DNA from: Piliocolobus tephrosceles
Taxonomy: Eukaryota; Chordata; Mammalia; Primates; Cercopithecidae
NCBI RefSeq assembly: GCF_002776525.5
Contig: NC_045435.1
Location: 121,537,071 to 121,601,070 of the forward strand
DNA length: 64,000 nucleotides
Reading direction: 5' to 3'
How positions within the stretch are numbered: position 1 is the first letter of the stretch; each line of letters starts with the position of its first letter. Below the pieces are notes generated by a model, which saw only the letters and a list, made by a program, of their open reading frames with translations, did no database searches and had not been told where the DNA came from. Shown here in pieces: positions 37,000-49,654 of this stretch. The position numbers were made by a program, and so were the translations under genes.

Positions 37000-37340
37000 G
37001 GTAGAGATGAGGTCAGAGAAGTGACTGTTGCATTGAAAATAGACTGAAGTATAAGTATAAAATAGAGAGATCACTGAAAAAGTTATTGTAATAATCCAAG
37101 TAAAAGAAGATGATAGCTGGGGCATGTGTGGTAAAAACGGACAGAAATTGGAAATATTCTGAAGGTGCCTCCTACCAGAATTACTGCTTATATTTGGAAC
37201 ATAGGAAAAAGAAGATACAAAGGTAATCCTAATTTTTTTTGTCCCCAAATAATAGGAACGATGGAATTCCCTTTAACTTGGATGGGAGAGACTTCAAAGG
37301 AGCAGGTTTGTGAAGTTAGGTCATGTTCATGGGTTCTGAG
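37000..37340 (-). mobile_element. L2 fragment, antisense
   Basis: ATGAGGTCAGAGAAGTGACT, TTGTAATAATCCAAGTAAAA and GACTTCAAAGGAGCAGGTTT follow the antisense L2 order also seen at 26620-27561. Confidence 0.6.
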
Positions 37341-37489
37341 CCCTAAAGAATGGAGCTGCTGATGTTTGTCATCATGGGAAGAAAACTGTCTGAAAATGAA
37401 GCCAACACAGAGGGTAGCAGAAGCATGAGATAGACAGTGAAGCATTCCCATCGACTTTCACAATTTTATCACAAAACTACCTTTTATTG

Positions 37490-37745
37490 GTATCACCTTT
37501 ACTTGCTAGGTTGTAGCCACTCTGACCTGCTTTCCAGTTTTCCAACAGGTAAATCTCACTTTAGGGCTTTTGCACTTGCTGTTTTATTTGACTGAATTGT
37601 GCCCCTCCCCACCACTTCTTTATGGTACCCTTTGGTCACCCTTCAGATATAAACACAAACTCTGAGAGCTATGATTCACATTGCTTCACTGACCATTCCA
37701 AAGTAGAGTACTCTGTCACCTTTTACCTTCACACACTCTGCTTTC
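37490..37745 (+). mobile_element. L2 fragment, sense
   Basis: GCCACTCTGACCTGCTTTCC, TAGGGCTTTTGCACTTGCTG and TTCACTGACCATTCCAAAGT are the well-known sense words of the L2 3' region. It is in the opposite orientation to the L2 piece just upstream. Confidence 0.75.
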
Positions 37746-37750
37746 TAGTG

Positions 37751-37785
37751 TATATATATATATACACACATACACACACATGCAT
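37751..37785. repeat. TA/CA microsatellite
   Basis: A TA run is followed by ACACAC units. Confidence 0.85.
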
Positions 37786-39114
37786 GAATTTATTTGTATA
37801 TACATATATTATATACATTCATTATAGTTATGCTTTTATGTATATGCTTATTTTATTAATACACGTTATTATGTGTTTTTTAATCATTTAAATTTGCTGA
37901 TTTAATTTGACGAACACAAGGATACAACTTACTGCTATATTTTAAGAAATGATCACAGCCCTTTGAACACAGAAAATGTAAATAAACTATAAATTTGCTT
38001 TTTCTGTTTTTCTTTCAGTAATCATCTTATACTTTATTATTTATTCAGGGATCTTAATATTGTTAATGAAATGTTGACACTTCCTTTCCTTTTAAGATGA
38101 CACAGCATAATTCTGCTTTGATTTTGTATATTTAGATCTACCATTTTACTGTAGAAGATACTTTTGTTTTCACTATCCAGATTAATGCAAACATCCATTC
38201 TAATAATTGGAAAAGCAGCTTTCTAATGCAGGCTGATTCCATCATCATTTGAATTTTAAATCTATATTCTTCGATGTGACTAAAAACTTCAATGCATACC
38301 CTTCACCTTACCATATGGAGTGTATAGTGGTGACACATTAGGGTAAATGAATATTTTCACAATGCAAATTATTTAGAACAGTCCAAATCATGCCTAAACT
38401 TTCACTGATGGAATTGCCTAATTTGCCAGTAGAAAATACTGACTTTTTATCCAATGTAACCGTGGTCATTAATCAAAGATGAAAAGAATTAAGAGACTTT
38501 AATTCTAAAGTTATGCCTCTAGATGAGGAGAAGATGTTCAATTTATTCTTTTAATTTGTATCATTTTATACTTTATTACTGAAAACTTCAGGATCATTTC
38601 AGATAATGATAACATGCAATTCTTGAGAGCATTATTATTTTTACCTCTCACCCTTGTCCACATATTTGTCAGCTGTTGAGAATTATTTCCACTGGTGTTA
38701 ACAATTACGAGGTCTCTTATGAACCCACAATAAGTTATGTGGGAAATACAAGCGGGAGTAAGATGGACTCTCAATTCTGACTTCTAGTTGCTAACAATAT
38801 TGAAGGGAAAGGGGGACTGTGAGGGAACTTTGCATCAGGAAAAGGCACGAGGTATTAAAGTGTTAAATGAGTTGAATGGGGCATAGGAACAACAACAGCA
38901 ACAACATTTAATGAGGAAACTTTAAGAAGTTAAATTATAGGAATCTTTAATAGTGATGATTATATTTAGAAATTCCATATGTCTCTCTTTTCTTGACATA
39001 TTTCTTAATATTCTATATTAGTTATATGATAACTAATATAGAAAACAGTCAGTACAAATGAAGTGAGCTGTTGCCCTACAGCCAGCACAAGAAAACTCTC
39101 TCATCTCATTTCTT
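37786..39114. other. Unassigned AT-rich intergenic DNA with a hairpin
   Basis: No gene or recognised repeat. It contains a perfect short inverted repeat at 39011-39043 (listed separately). Confidence 0.4.
39011..39043. repeat. Perfect 15-bp inverted repeat, 3-nt loop
   Basis: TTCTATATTAGTTAT (39011-39025) and its exact reverse complement ATAACTAATATAGAA (39029-39043) are separated by ATG. The stem is AT-rich. Confidence 0.95.
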
Positions 39115-39480
39115 TTTTTCCACTTTCAGTTCTGGGATACATGTGCAGAACGGGCAGGTTTGTTACATTGGTATATATGTGCCATGGGGGTTTGCTGCAC
39201 CCATCAACCTGTCATCTAGGTTTTAAGCCTCATATGCATTAAGTGTTTGACCTAATGCTCTCCGTCTCCTTGCCCCTCATCCCCCGACAGGCCTGGGTAA
39301 GTGATGTTCCCCTCTCTGTGTCCATGTGTTCTTGTTGTTCAACTCCCACTTATGAGTGAGAACATGTGGTGTTTGGTTTTCTGTCCCTGTGTTAGTCTGC
39401 TGATAATGGTGGTTTCCAGCTTCAATCATATCCCTGTAAAGGACATGAACTCATTCTTTCTTGTGGCTACATGCTATTAA
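39115..39480 (-). mobile_element. 5'-truncated L1 3' end, antisense
   Basis: TTCTGGGATACATGTGCAGA, CAACTCCCACTTATGAGTGA and AAGGACATGAACTCATTC are antisense L1PA/PB 3' UTR and ORF2-end words. It is cut off at about 39480 and followed by an AAAC microsatellite (about 39481-39510). Confidence 0.92.
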
Positions 39481-39510
39481 AAAACAAACAAACAAACAAA
39501 CAAACAAACA

Positions 39511-42255
39511 CTCCTCCTTTTTTTTCCTCTGGAAATATTTATGTTTGAATAGTTTTTTGTTGTTTCAAGACACATTGAACATACTTCTAAATTGTATGAA
39601 ATGACATTTTTCATCTTTATAGGGAAAATATTGTGATAAAATATATTTGCATATTCTAATTTAGGTTATGTCAATATCTTATATTCACATTTGTGAATGC
39701 TTGTCATGCAACATATTCTGTATTATTCTTAATAAATGGGTTGAATGTAAAATTATTCAGTATTTTGGTATTTAAAATGAAGTAGTTTTATTATACTGTC
39801 TGACAGCTCTCTTTGTCAGTGAAAGAAAATTTTATTAATTAAAGTGTGTAGCTATTCAGGTTTAATTATTCAAATATTAATGTTAATAGAAATATAAGAT
39901 CCTATAATTTGATTAACAATTTTTAATCAATATAAGAAGATATTGATTGTGTATTAACAGTTATTTCCATAGACAGGAAGTATAATTTAAGGTAACCAAC
40001 GTAAAACATTGAGTGTACTTTGGGTTTGATAAAAAGTAATAAATTGAAATTAACGATATTTGAGGATATTCACATAATTTAGGCAATTTACTGAGTCCAT
40101 CTTTGTACTTCCATATCCCTGGTCTCTAAACTGCATTTAGAGATATGAAACTTCTTGAGATTTCTTGACTCTGGCCTAGTCACTGATTCCAGACACATAG
40201 AAACATGGTCAAGAGAGATATCAGTAGATTTAGTACTTCAGTTTCCTCTTCTTCCTCATTCCACACAAACCACTGCATCACGTAGTAGATGATAAGTAAG
40301 TATTTTTAATTCTCCCAATATACTGGAGAAAAGAGACTTGAAAACTCATAATGCAGTCATATCCCCATGAGAAAATGCTTTTTATATATTTTTCTTGTTG
40401 CAACAAATGTTTATGACAACTATAAATGGCCTATGTTTGTGATAACAGCTTGCAGAAACCAAAGGTCTTGGCTCTCCCATGAATTATATCATAGAAATGC
40501 AATACCTGTTTTCATAACCTCTGTGCTCAGGTCATTTATGGGAAGAATAAAATTGGGAAAGCATATATTTTTTTAAACTCAAAACGTACCACTGTTAAAT
40601 CTCTAATCTATAAGCACGGAAACAAAGATGAACACCAGGACTCTACCTTCAAAGAGCTTAGAGTTCAGTAGAGATGATAAAAGATGCACACAGAGAGCTG
40701 CAATACAGACAAGATTTCAAGAGGCTATGTGCTGTATAAAAGTTACAAAGAAAATGATGGTTTCAAACACTCCATTGTGACCATCTTTCCAGGCGTGTGA
40801 AGACATACAGCCGAGAAAATGTAGGGATGTGTATCGGGTATCAATTTGTAGTAAGTTTTGGAGTTTTTTAATTCCAAAAATTCTTGAAATTTGCTGACAA
40901 AATGTTATTTTAAGTACTGCTACTTTATATAGATAATGAAAAAGATAAATAGTTAATATGTCAATGATGTATTTTTAAACATATAAAACTCAAATTCCTA
41001 AGTAAATACTCAGCCTTCACAATTATGACTTTTTAACTTACGGATCGTTACTGACTTCATCTTAATTGATATGACAATTTTCTTTACATTCTGTGGCAGC
41101 ATTTGTCATTGTGGTTTTATTCAGAACGAACAACTCAAATATCTGACATCTTAATTTGGGGACATCTGTCAGTCTAAGCTAGAACTGATCATTGAATTTT
41201 TAACAACAAAATGTAGCTTATAGTGATAGAATGTAAAATAATCTCTAAAATAATTTAATCATTTTCTATAAATTATGTATTCATGTCAAAATTATGCTAT
41301 GTCAGCATGGGCAGTATATAATAAACCTCTTTTTCTTATACATATTTACTACACAATAAAATGTATTACCCACAATTTTGTGTTGCAAGAATATACTTTT
41401 CCTCTTGTTAAATTGCAAGCAATTTTTAATCCTTCTTTAGTGAACCAAGATAAAATGGACCTTCCTCTTGGCTAATTCCCAAACATCCTGTACTTCCATT
41501 ACTACATGTGCGATGTTTGATCCAAAAATAAATATCTTATGAATATTGCCAATAATATTTCTATGATTTTTTCACCAGATTTCAAACCAGCACATTGTTG
41601 AAATTAACAATACTAATGGTTGATAAAAAGGCCATCACGGATTCTCAAATAAATCAGAGGTTAAGAGTCCTTTAATTAAGTACATGTCTCCTTTTCTTCC
41701 CATTTTTAGATCACTGCTTCAGTCAGCCACTTTTACTGACAGGAATGCATTTTATTCCTCAGTTGTTTCATGTAGAGGGATAGGCAAATGACTGAGAATC
41801 ATTGTATTATTATACATTAAACAGAATTTCATATTTAGTAAAAATAAGTCACTTTTGATGCCATAATATTTAGACAATTTTCATAGATAAGAAAAGTCTA
41901 CACAAATTATATTTTCCCATTCCAAAAGCTGGTCACATGGACAAAATAATTCTTTTCATTCATTCTTGGCCTTCGAAGTTGCCCTAAACCCTTAGGAAAA
42001 CGTAGATGTTGGAATTGTGTATTAAGAATTGAGTATGGTCAAAATGTAATTATTGAATTAACATTGGACATACACATAGAAGGCACAGTGTGAGAACAAA
42101 ATCTGCATTTTCCACTGATAATGACGTAATGTTTTCATGGCCCATATTTGGAGAAATACTGTCATGGAAGCTGCATGTGTCTTTGGATTAATACTGTTTG
42201 GTTTCGGACCCTGAGTCCGCCACTTTTTCAGATAAGCCAACTCAGGCATTACTTA
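39511..42255. other. Unassigned intergenic DNA
   Basis: No gene confirmed. A possible antisense L2 3' piece lies near 40615-40735 (TTCAAAGAGCTTAGAGTTCA) but is weak. Frames at 40367-40576 and 41275-41475 show no domain. Confidence 0.4.
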
Positions 42256-42259
42256 ATTA

Positions 42260-42390
42260 GTGTTGCTAAGTTTCAGTTAATTCAACTGGAGGCCAGGAAT
42301 AATATGCTTTCTATTTCACAGAGATGCAGTGAGGATGCATTGAGGTTGTACATGCAAAGCATTGGCCCAGAGACTGGTATTAGGAGAGAG
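42260..42390 (+). mobile_element. MIR fragment (weak)
   Basis: AGATGCAGTGAGGATGCATT and CAAAGCATTGGCCCAGAGAC resemble the MIR 3' half. The match is weak. Confidence 0.4.
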
Positions 42391-42484
42391 ATTGATTAAG
42401 TTCTCTTGTCATCAATGTCACCATCATCAGAGGATAAACATGGTAAAACTCCATATTAAAAATATTTAAGATATGAGAGATACA

Positions 42485-43950
42485 GTGGATCATGGCGGAC
42501 AGGAGGCAGGACTACATTGTAACTCTGGACAGAGCAGTATGCAGAGGCTTGCATTGTGAATTTCAGCTCCAGATTGACTGCAAGAACGAACCAGCAATAC
42601 TGAGAGGACTCACAGACCCTCTGGAGGAAGCAGACTGCTCCTACAAGACCAGGGAAACACCCCAAATACTGTGAGTGTCCCAACTGCAGAAGTGGGAAAG
42701 AGAGACCCTCCTTTCCCCCCCACACACACCCACTGGAGAAGCTGAAGGTCTGTTTGCTGGAGACATTCTCGACTTTACCTGGAGCTGAGTCAAGTTAGAG
42801 AGCGGAGCTGACTGAAATACAGGGATGGAGGAGGCAGCAGGGAGACCCTGAAAGCTCGCTGAATCCCCTCAGCCCATTCCTGCCTGGCATCACAGGGATC
42901 CATCAGGAGGGTGGCCAGAGGAGCAGGGGGTAAAACCCCACTGGGAGAAGGACCTCCCCACCTGAACTTTGTAACAATTTGAGCAGGGAGAGAAGCCTCC
43001 TGGCCAGAGCGCAGGGGAGGGTGTGAATCCGGCTTGCAGACTTCACAGGTGGGGGAAGAACTGAAGCCCTTTTCTTTTGCAGCTGGAAGGCAGAAAGCCT
43101 CGGACAAGTTTTTAAGCCCGCCCTCCGCCTGTAAACAGGCTGTGGGTGGCACCGTGGGAGTGAGACCAGCCCTTCGGTTTGCGTGGGAGCTGGGTGAGGC
43201 CTGTGACTGTGGGCTTTTCCCTCTTCCCCGACAACCTGCATGACTCAGCAGGAGCAGTGGTAATCCTCCTAGGTACACAACTCTGGTGACCTGGGAATCT
43301 CACTCCATCCCCACAGCAGCCACAGCAAGACCCGCCCAAGGAGAGTCTGAACTCAGACACACCTAGCCCTGCCCCAACCTGATGGTCCTTCCAGTACCCT
43401 GGTAATGGAAGACAAAGGACATATAATCTTGGGAGTTCTAGGGCCCTGCCCACTGCTGGTCCCTCTCCACCTTACCACAGCTCATGCTTTCTGGAAAGCG
43501 CCACCTCCTGGCAAGAGGTCAACCAGCACAAAAATAGAGCATTAAACCACCAAAGCTAAGAACCCTCCCGGAGCCAGCACCCTCTGCCACGACCACCAGA
43601 ACAGGTGCTGGTATCCATGGCTGAGAAACCCATAGACAGTTCACATCACAGGACTCTGTGCAGAAATCCTCAGCACCAGCCAGGAGGTGGATAGTCTTGC
43701 TGGGTGGCTAGACCCAGAAGAGAGAACACCATCACTGCAGTTTGACTCACAGGAAGTCATATCCATAGGAAAAATGGGAGAGTACAACAAGGGGACACCC
43801 GTGAGACAAAAAAATCTGAACAACAACCTTCAGCCCTAGACCTTCCCTCTGACAGAGCCCACCCAAATGGAAAGAAACCAGAAAAACAACCTTGGTAATA
43901 TGATAAAATAGGGATCATCAGCACACCCCAGAAATCACTCTAGTTCACCA
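42485..43950 (+). promoter_or_regulatory. L1 5' UTR / relic internal promoter
   Basis: In L1 elements this region drives Pol II transcription from position one. Here it keeps the early GGCGG-containing start that in the family includes a YY1-like site (ATGGCGG at about 42493). It also holds long antisense frames on the minus strand (42790-43278, 162 codons; 42903-43241; 43112-43453). Present activity cannot be judged from sequence. Confidence 0.6.
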
Positions 43951-43953
43951 GAA

Positions 43954-44889
43954 ATGGATCCAAAGCAGGAAAAAATCCCTGACATACCTGAAAAAGAATT
44001 CAGGAGGTTAGTTATTAAGCTAATCAGGGAGGGACCAGAGAAAGGTGAAGGCCAGTACAAGGAAATCCAAAAAAATGATATAAGAAGTGAAGGGAGAAAT
44101 AGTGAATGAAATAGACAGCTTAGAGAAAAAACATTCAACAATTCAGGTAACTTTGGACACAATTTTAGAAATGCAAATTACTTTGGAAAGTCTCAGAAAT
44201 ATAATTGAACAAGTAGAAGAAAGAAATTCAGAGCTCAAAGACAACGTCTTTGAACTAACCTAATCTAAGGAAGACAAAGAAAAACGAATAAGAAAATATG
44301 AACAAAGCCTCCAAGAAGTTTAGGATTATGTTAAATGACCACACTTAAGAATAATCAGTGTACCTAAGGAAGAAGAGAATTCTAAAAGCTTAGAAAGCAT
44401 ATTTGGGGGAATAATCAAGGAAAACTTCCCAGGTCTTGTGAGAGACCTACATAGCCAAATACAAGAAGCACAAAGAACACCTGGGAAATTCATCACAAAA
44501 AGATCTTCACCTAGACACATTGTCATCAGGTTATCCAAAGTTAAGAAGAAGGAAAGAATCTTAAGATCTGTAAGACAGAAGCACCAGGTAACGTATAAAG
44601 GAAAACCTATCAGATTAACAGCAGACTTCTCAGCAGAAACTCAACAAGTTAGAAGGGACTGGGGCCCTATCTTCAACCTCCTCAAACAAAACAATCTTCA
44701 GCCAATACTTTGGTATCCAGCAAAACTAAGTATCATATATGAAGGAAAGATACAGTCATTTTCAGACAAATGAAAACTGAGAGAATTCTCCATTTCCAAG
44801 CCACCCCACTAAGAGAACTGCTAAAAGGAATGCTAAATCTTCACACAAATCCTGGAAACACCTCAAAACAGAATCTCCTTAAAGCATAA
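43954..44889 (+). pseudogene. L1 ORF1 pseudogene
   Basis: ORF1p is the trimeric RNA-binding protein of L1. A candidate start is ATG at 43954 (MDPKQEKIPDIPEKEF). The coiled-coil part to about 44300 is broken by frameshifts and stops. The C-terminal half is still open at 44438-44773 and shows RHIVIRLSKVKKKERILRS and GKPIRLTADFSAETQQVRRD, the RRM and C-terminal domain signature of L1 ORF1p. Function is lost. The start is inferred from family resemblance. Confidence 0.85.
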
Positions 44890-44979
44890 AGCACACAGGA
44901 CCTATATTTTAAAAAAATACAAGTTAAAAGGCAAAAGTAAAAAACAAAAAAACAAACAATGAAGGCAACAAAAAGCATG

Positions 44980-47900
44980 ATGAATGCAACAATACCCCAC
45001 ATTTCAATACTAACATTTAATATAATGACCTAAATGCTCCACTTCAAAGATACAGAACTGTAGACTGGTTAAGAACTCACCAACCAACTAGCTGTTGCCT
45101 TTGGGAGGCTCACCTAACACATAAGGACTCATATAAATTAAAGTAAGGGGGTAGAAAAAGGCATTTCATGAAATTGGATACTGAAAGTGAAGAAGGGATA
45201 GCTATTCTTAGATCAGGCAAAACAAACTTTAGAACAACAGTGGTTAAAAGAGACAAAGAGGGACATTACATAATGGTGAAAGGCCTTGTCCAATAGCAAA
45301 ATACCACAATCCTAAACATATATGCACCTAACACTGGAGCTCCCAAATTTATAAAACAATTACTAACAGACCTAAGGAATGAGATAGACAGCAACACAAA
45401 AACAATGGGAGACTTCAATACTCCACTGACAGTACTAGAGAGGTCATCAAGACAGAAAGTCAACAACAACAACAACAACAAAAACAATGGATTTAAACTA
45501 TATCTTGGAACAAATGGGCTTAACAGATATAGACAGAACACTTCATCCAATACCCGCAGAATGCCCATTCTATTCAACAGCCCATGGAACTTTCTCCAAG
45601 ATAGGCCGTATGACAGGCCATAAAATGAACCTCGATAAATTTAAGAAATTTGGAATTATATCAAGCACTCTCTCACACCACAGTGGAATAAAACTGAAAA
45701 TCAAATTCAAAAGGAACTTTCAAAACCAGGCAAATACATGGAAATTAAATAACCTGCTCTTGCATAAGCATTGGGTCAAAAATGAAATTAAGATAGTAAT
45801 TAAAAAATTATTTGAGCTGAATGACAATAATGACACAACCTGTCAACACCCCTGGGATACAGCTAAGGCAATGCTAAAAGGAAAGTTCATAGCCTTAAAT
45901 GCCTACATCAAAAAGTCTGAAAGAGCACAAACAGACAATCTAAGGTCGCACCTCAAGGAACTAGAGAAACAAGAACAAACCAAACCCAAACCCAGCAGAA
46001 CAAAGGCAATAACCAAGATCAGAGCAGAGAGAAACAAAATTGAAACAAACAAACAAAGAAACAAACAAAAAGTACAAAAGATAAATGACACAAAAAGCTG
46101 GTTCTTTGAAAAAATAAATAAGATTAATAGACCCTTAGCAAGATACTGAGAGTGAAGAAGGGGTAGCTATTCTTATATCAGGCAAGACAAACTTTAGAAA
46201 AACAGTGGTTAAAAGAGATAAAGAGGGACATTACATAATGGTAAAAGGCAAAAATGAAATCAAGATGGAAATTAAAAAATTATTTGAGCTGAATGACAAT
46301 AATGACACAACCTATCAACACCCCTGGGATACAGCTAAGGCAGTGCTAAAAGGAAAGTTCACAGCCTTAAATGCCTACATCAAAAAGTCTGAAAGAGCAC
46401 AAACAGACAATCTAAGGTCAGACCTCAAGGAACTAGAGAAACAAGAACAAACCAAACCCAAACCCAGCAGAATAAAAGCAATAACCAAGATCAGAGCAGA
46501 GAGAAACAAAATTGAAACAAACAAACAAACAAAAAGTACAAAAGATAAATGAAACAAAAAGATGCTTGTTGAAAAGGGTATCCTTTCTTATATCATGCAA
46601 AGAAAAAAATAGAGAAAATCCAAATAACCTCAGTGAGATACGAAACGAGATATTACAACTGACACCACTGAAATACAAAAGATCATTCAAGGTTACTATG
46701 AACACCTTTACACATAAAAACTAGAAAACCTAGAATAGATTGATAAATTCCTGGAAAAATACAACCCTCCTAGCTTAAATCAGAAAGAATTAGATACCCT
46801 GAACAGACCAATACCAACCAGCGAGACTGAAATTGTAATTAAAAAATTACCAACAAAAAAAAAGCCCAGGACCAGATGGATTCACAGTAGAATTATAGCA
46901 GAAATTCAAAGAATTGATACCAATTTTTTTGACAATATTCACCAAGAGAGAGAAGAAGAAACCCTCCCTAATTAATTCTGTGAAGCCACCGTCATCTTAA
47001 TACCAAAACCAGGAAAGAACACAACCAAAAAAGAAAAATATAGACTAATATCCTTGATGAACATAGACACTAAAGTCATTAACAAAATAATAGCTAACTG
47101 AATCCAACAACATATCAAAAAGATAATCCACCACGGTCAATGAGTTTCATGATAGGGATGCAGGGATGGTTTAACACACACAAATAAATAAATGTGATTC
47201 ACCACATCAACAGAATTAAAAACAAAAATCACACAATCATCTCAATAGATGCAGAAAAAGCATTCAACAAAATCCAGCATCACTTTAGGATCAAAATCCT
47301 CAGCAAAATCGGCATAAAAGGGTTATATCTTAATGTAATAAAAGCCATCTATTACAAATCCACAGCCAAAAAAGTACAGAATGAGGAAAAGTTAAAAGCA
47401 TTCCCCACCCCCCTGGGAATGGGAACAAAGCAAGGATGCCCTCTCTCGCCACTCCTCTTCAACGTAGTACTGCAACCCTTAGTCAGAGCAATCAGACAAG
47501 AGAAAGAGACAAAGGGCATCCAAATCAGTAAAGAGGAAGTCAAACTGTCCCTGTTTGCTGATGATATGTTCATTTACATTGAAAACCCTAAGGATTCCTC
47601 CAGAAAGCTCCTAGAATGGATAAAGAATTCAGCAAAGTTTCCAGATATGAGATTAATGTACATAAATCAGTAGCTTTTCTAATATGCCAACAATGACCAA
47701 GCAGTGAATCAAATCAAGAACTAAACCACTTTTATAATAGCTGAAAAAAAAAATACTTACGAATATACAAAACAAAGGAGTCAAAAGACCTCTACAAGGA
47801 AGACTACAAAACACTGCTAAAAGAAATCACAGACAACACAAAAAATGGAAACATGGCCCATTCTCATGAATGGGTAGAATCAATATTGTGAAAATGACCA

Positions 47901-49153
47901 TACTGCCAAAAGCAATCTACAAATTAAATGGAATACCCATCAAAATACCACCATAATTCTTCACAGAGTTAGAAAAAACAATTCTAAAATTCATCTAGAA
48001 CCAAAAAAGAGCCCACATAGCCAAAGTAGGACTACACAAAAAGAACAAATCTGGAGGCATCACACTACCTGATTTCAAGCTATACTATAAGGCGATGGTC
48101 ACCAAAACAGCATGGCACTGGCATAAAAATAGGCACATAGTCCAGTTGAACAGAATGGAGAACCCAGAAAAAATAACAAATACTTACAGCCAACTGATCT
48201 TTGATGAAGGAAACAAAAACATGAAGAAAGGACACCCTTTTCAACAAATGGTGCTGGGATAATTGGCTAGCCACATGTGGGAGAATGAAACTGGATCCTC
48301 ATCTCCCACCCTGTACAAAAAATCAACTCAAGATGGATTAAGGACTTAAACCTAAGACCCGAAACTATAAAAAGTCTAGAAGGTAACATTGGAAAAACCC
48401 TTCTAGACAATGGCTTAGGCAAGGATTTCATGACAAAAAAACCCAAAAGCAATTGCAATAAAAACAGGATAAATAACTGGGACTTAACTAAACTAAAGAG
48501 CTTTTGCAAGGCAGAAGGAAGAGTCAGCAGAGTAAACAGACAACCCACAGAGTGGAAGAAAATCTTCACAATCTATAAATCTGACAAAGGACTAATATCT
48601 AGAATCTACAACAAACTCAAACAAATCAGTAAGAAAAAAAAAATCAATCCCATTGAAAAGTGGGCTAAGGACATGAATAGACAATTCTCAAAAGAAGATA
48701 TACAAATGGCCAAAAAACATATGAAAAAAATGCTCAACATCACTAATGATCAGGGAAATGCAAATCAAAACCACAATGCAATACCACTTTACACCTGTAA
48801 GAATGGCCATAATCAAAAAAATAAAAAACCAGGAGATGTTGGTGTGGACGGCTCTACACTGCTGGTGGAAATGTAAACTAGTACAGCCACTGTGGAAAAC
48901 AGTGTGGAGACTCCTTAAAGACCTAAAAGTAGAACTACCATTTGATCCAGCAATCCCACTACTGAGTATCTATCCCGAGAAAAAGAAGTCATTATTCAAA
49001 AAAGATACTTGCACACACATGTTTATAGCAGCACAATTCAAAATAGCAAAATTGTGGAACCAACCCACATGCCCATCAATCAACGAGTGGATAAAGAAAC
49101 TCTGTTATAGATATATGATAGAATACTACTCAGCCATAAAAGGAATGAACTAA
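44980..49153 (+). pseudogene. L1 ORF2 pseudogene with internal duplication
   Basis: ORF2p carries endonuclease, reverse transcriptase and a C-terminal cysteine-rich region. The likely start is ATG at 44980 (MNATIPHISILTFNI), with an early stop soon after. Fragments remain open at 45487-46149 (end of endonuclease and linker), 47194-47673 (RT palm: QGCPLSPLLFNVVLQP and catalytic FADDMFIYIENP, so the metal-binding aspartates are still readable), 48430-48876 and 48746-49153 (C-terminal part, VWRLLKDLKVELPFDPAIP). A block of ORF2 is repeated at 46141-46560. The gene is dead. Confidence 0.9.
45178..46560. repeat. Partial tandem duplication inside L1 ORF2
   Basis: 45178-45282 recurs at 46143-46248, and 45780-46095 recurs at 46249-46558, at about 95% identity by eye. 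The second copy lacks what lies between these blocks in the first (about 495 bp). The join lies at a shared GATACTGA. The simplest reading is a tandem duplication of about 960 bp followed by an internal deletion in copy two. Confidence 0.88.
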
Positions 49154-49654
49154 CAACATTTACAATGATCTGGATGAGATTACAGACTATTATTCTAAGT
49201 GAAGTAACTCAGGAATGGAAAACTAAACATTGTATATTCTCACTGAAATGTGGGAGCTAAGTAACGAGGACACAAAGGCATAAGAATGATACAATGGACT
49301 TTGGGGACTTGTGGTGAAGAGTGGGAGGGGGCAAGGGATAAAACAACAAATATGGTGCAGTGCATACTCCTTGGTGATGGGTTCACCAGGTTCCCACAAA
49401 TCTCCACTAAAGAACTTGCTCATGTAACCAAATACCACCTATATCCCAACAACTTATGGAAAAAAAAAAAATTTAAGACAAGAAATTTCTCCTAATGTTT
49501 ACTAGTTATTTGATAATATACTACTTAAAATTTATTTAAATTTTCATATTATTTACAGTTACACTTGCTTTATTTGAGTTTTGTTTGGGGTAGATTATTT
49601 TATTTCCCTGAGACATGAAATCTTTAAAGTTATTGTACTAAAGCAATTTGCATT

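Larger units (their letters stand above)
42485..49471 (+). mobile_element. Near full-length L1 (old L1PA / L1PB age)
   Basis: This autonomous LINE retrotransposon relic has its 5' UTR (42485-43950, GTGGATCATGGCGGACAGGA at its start), both reading frames and a 3' UTR ending in a short A tail (49460-49471). At roughly 7 kb it is longer than usual because ORF2 holds an internal duplication. The 5' UTR is clearly GC-richer than the surrounding DNA and corresponds to the L1 internal promoter. ATTTAAGA occurs just upstream (about 42464-42471) and just after the A tail; that is suggestive of a target duplication but does not abut the 5' end. Many stops and frameshifts make it incapable of retrotransposition. 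By sequence type it predates the ape-monkey split. Confidence 0.93.

Noticed and set aside
47194..47673. Reverse transcriptase gene or defence-type retron
   Set aside because: It is the RT palm of a decayed L1 ORF2 within a full L1 context (5' UTR, ORF1, 3' UTR), not an independent RT system.
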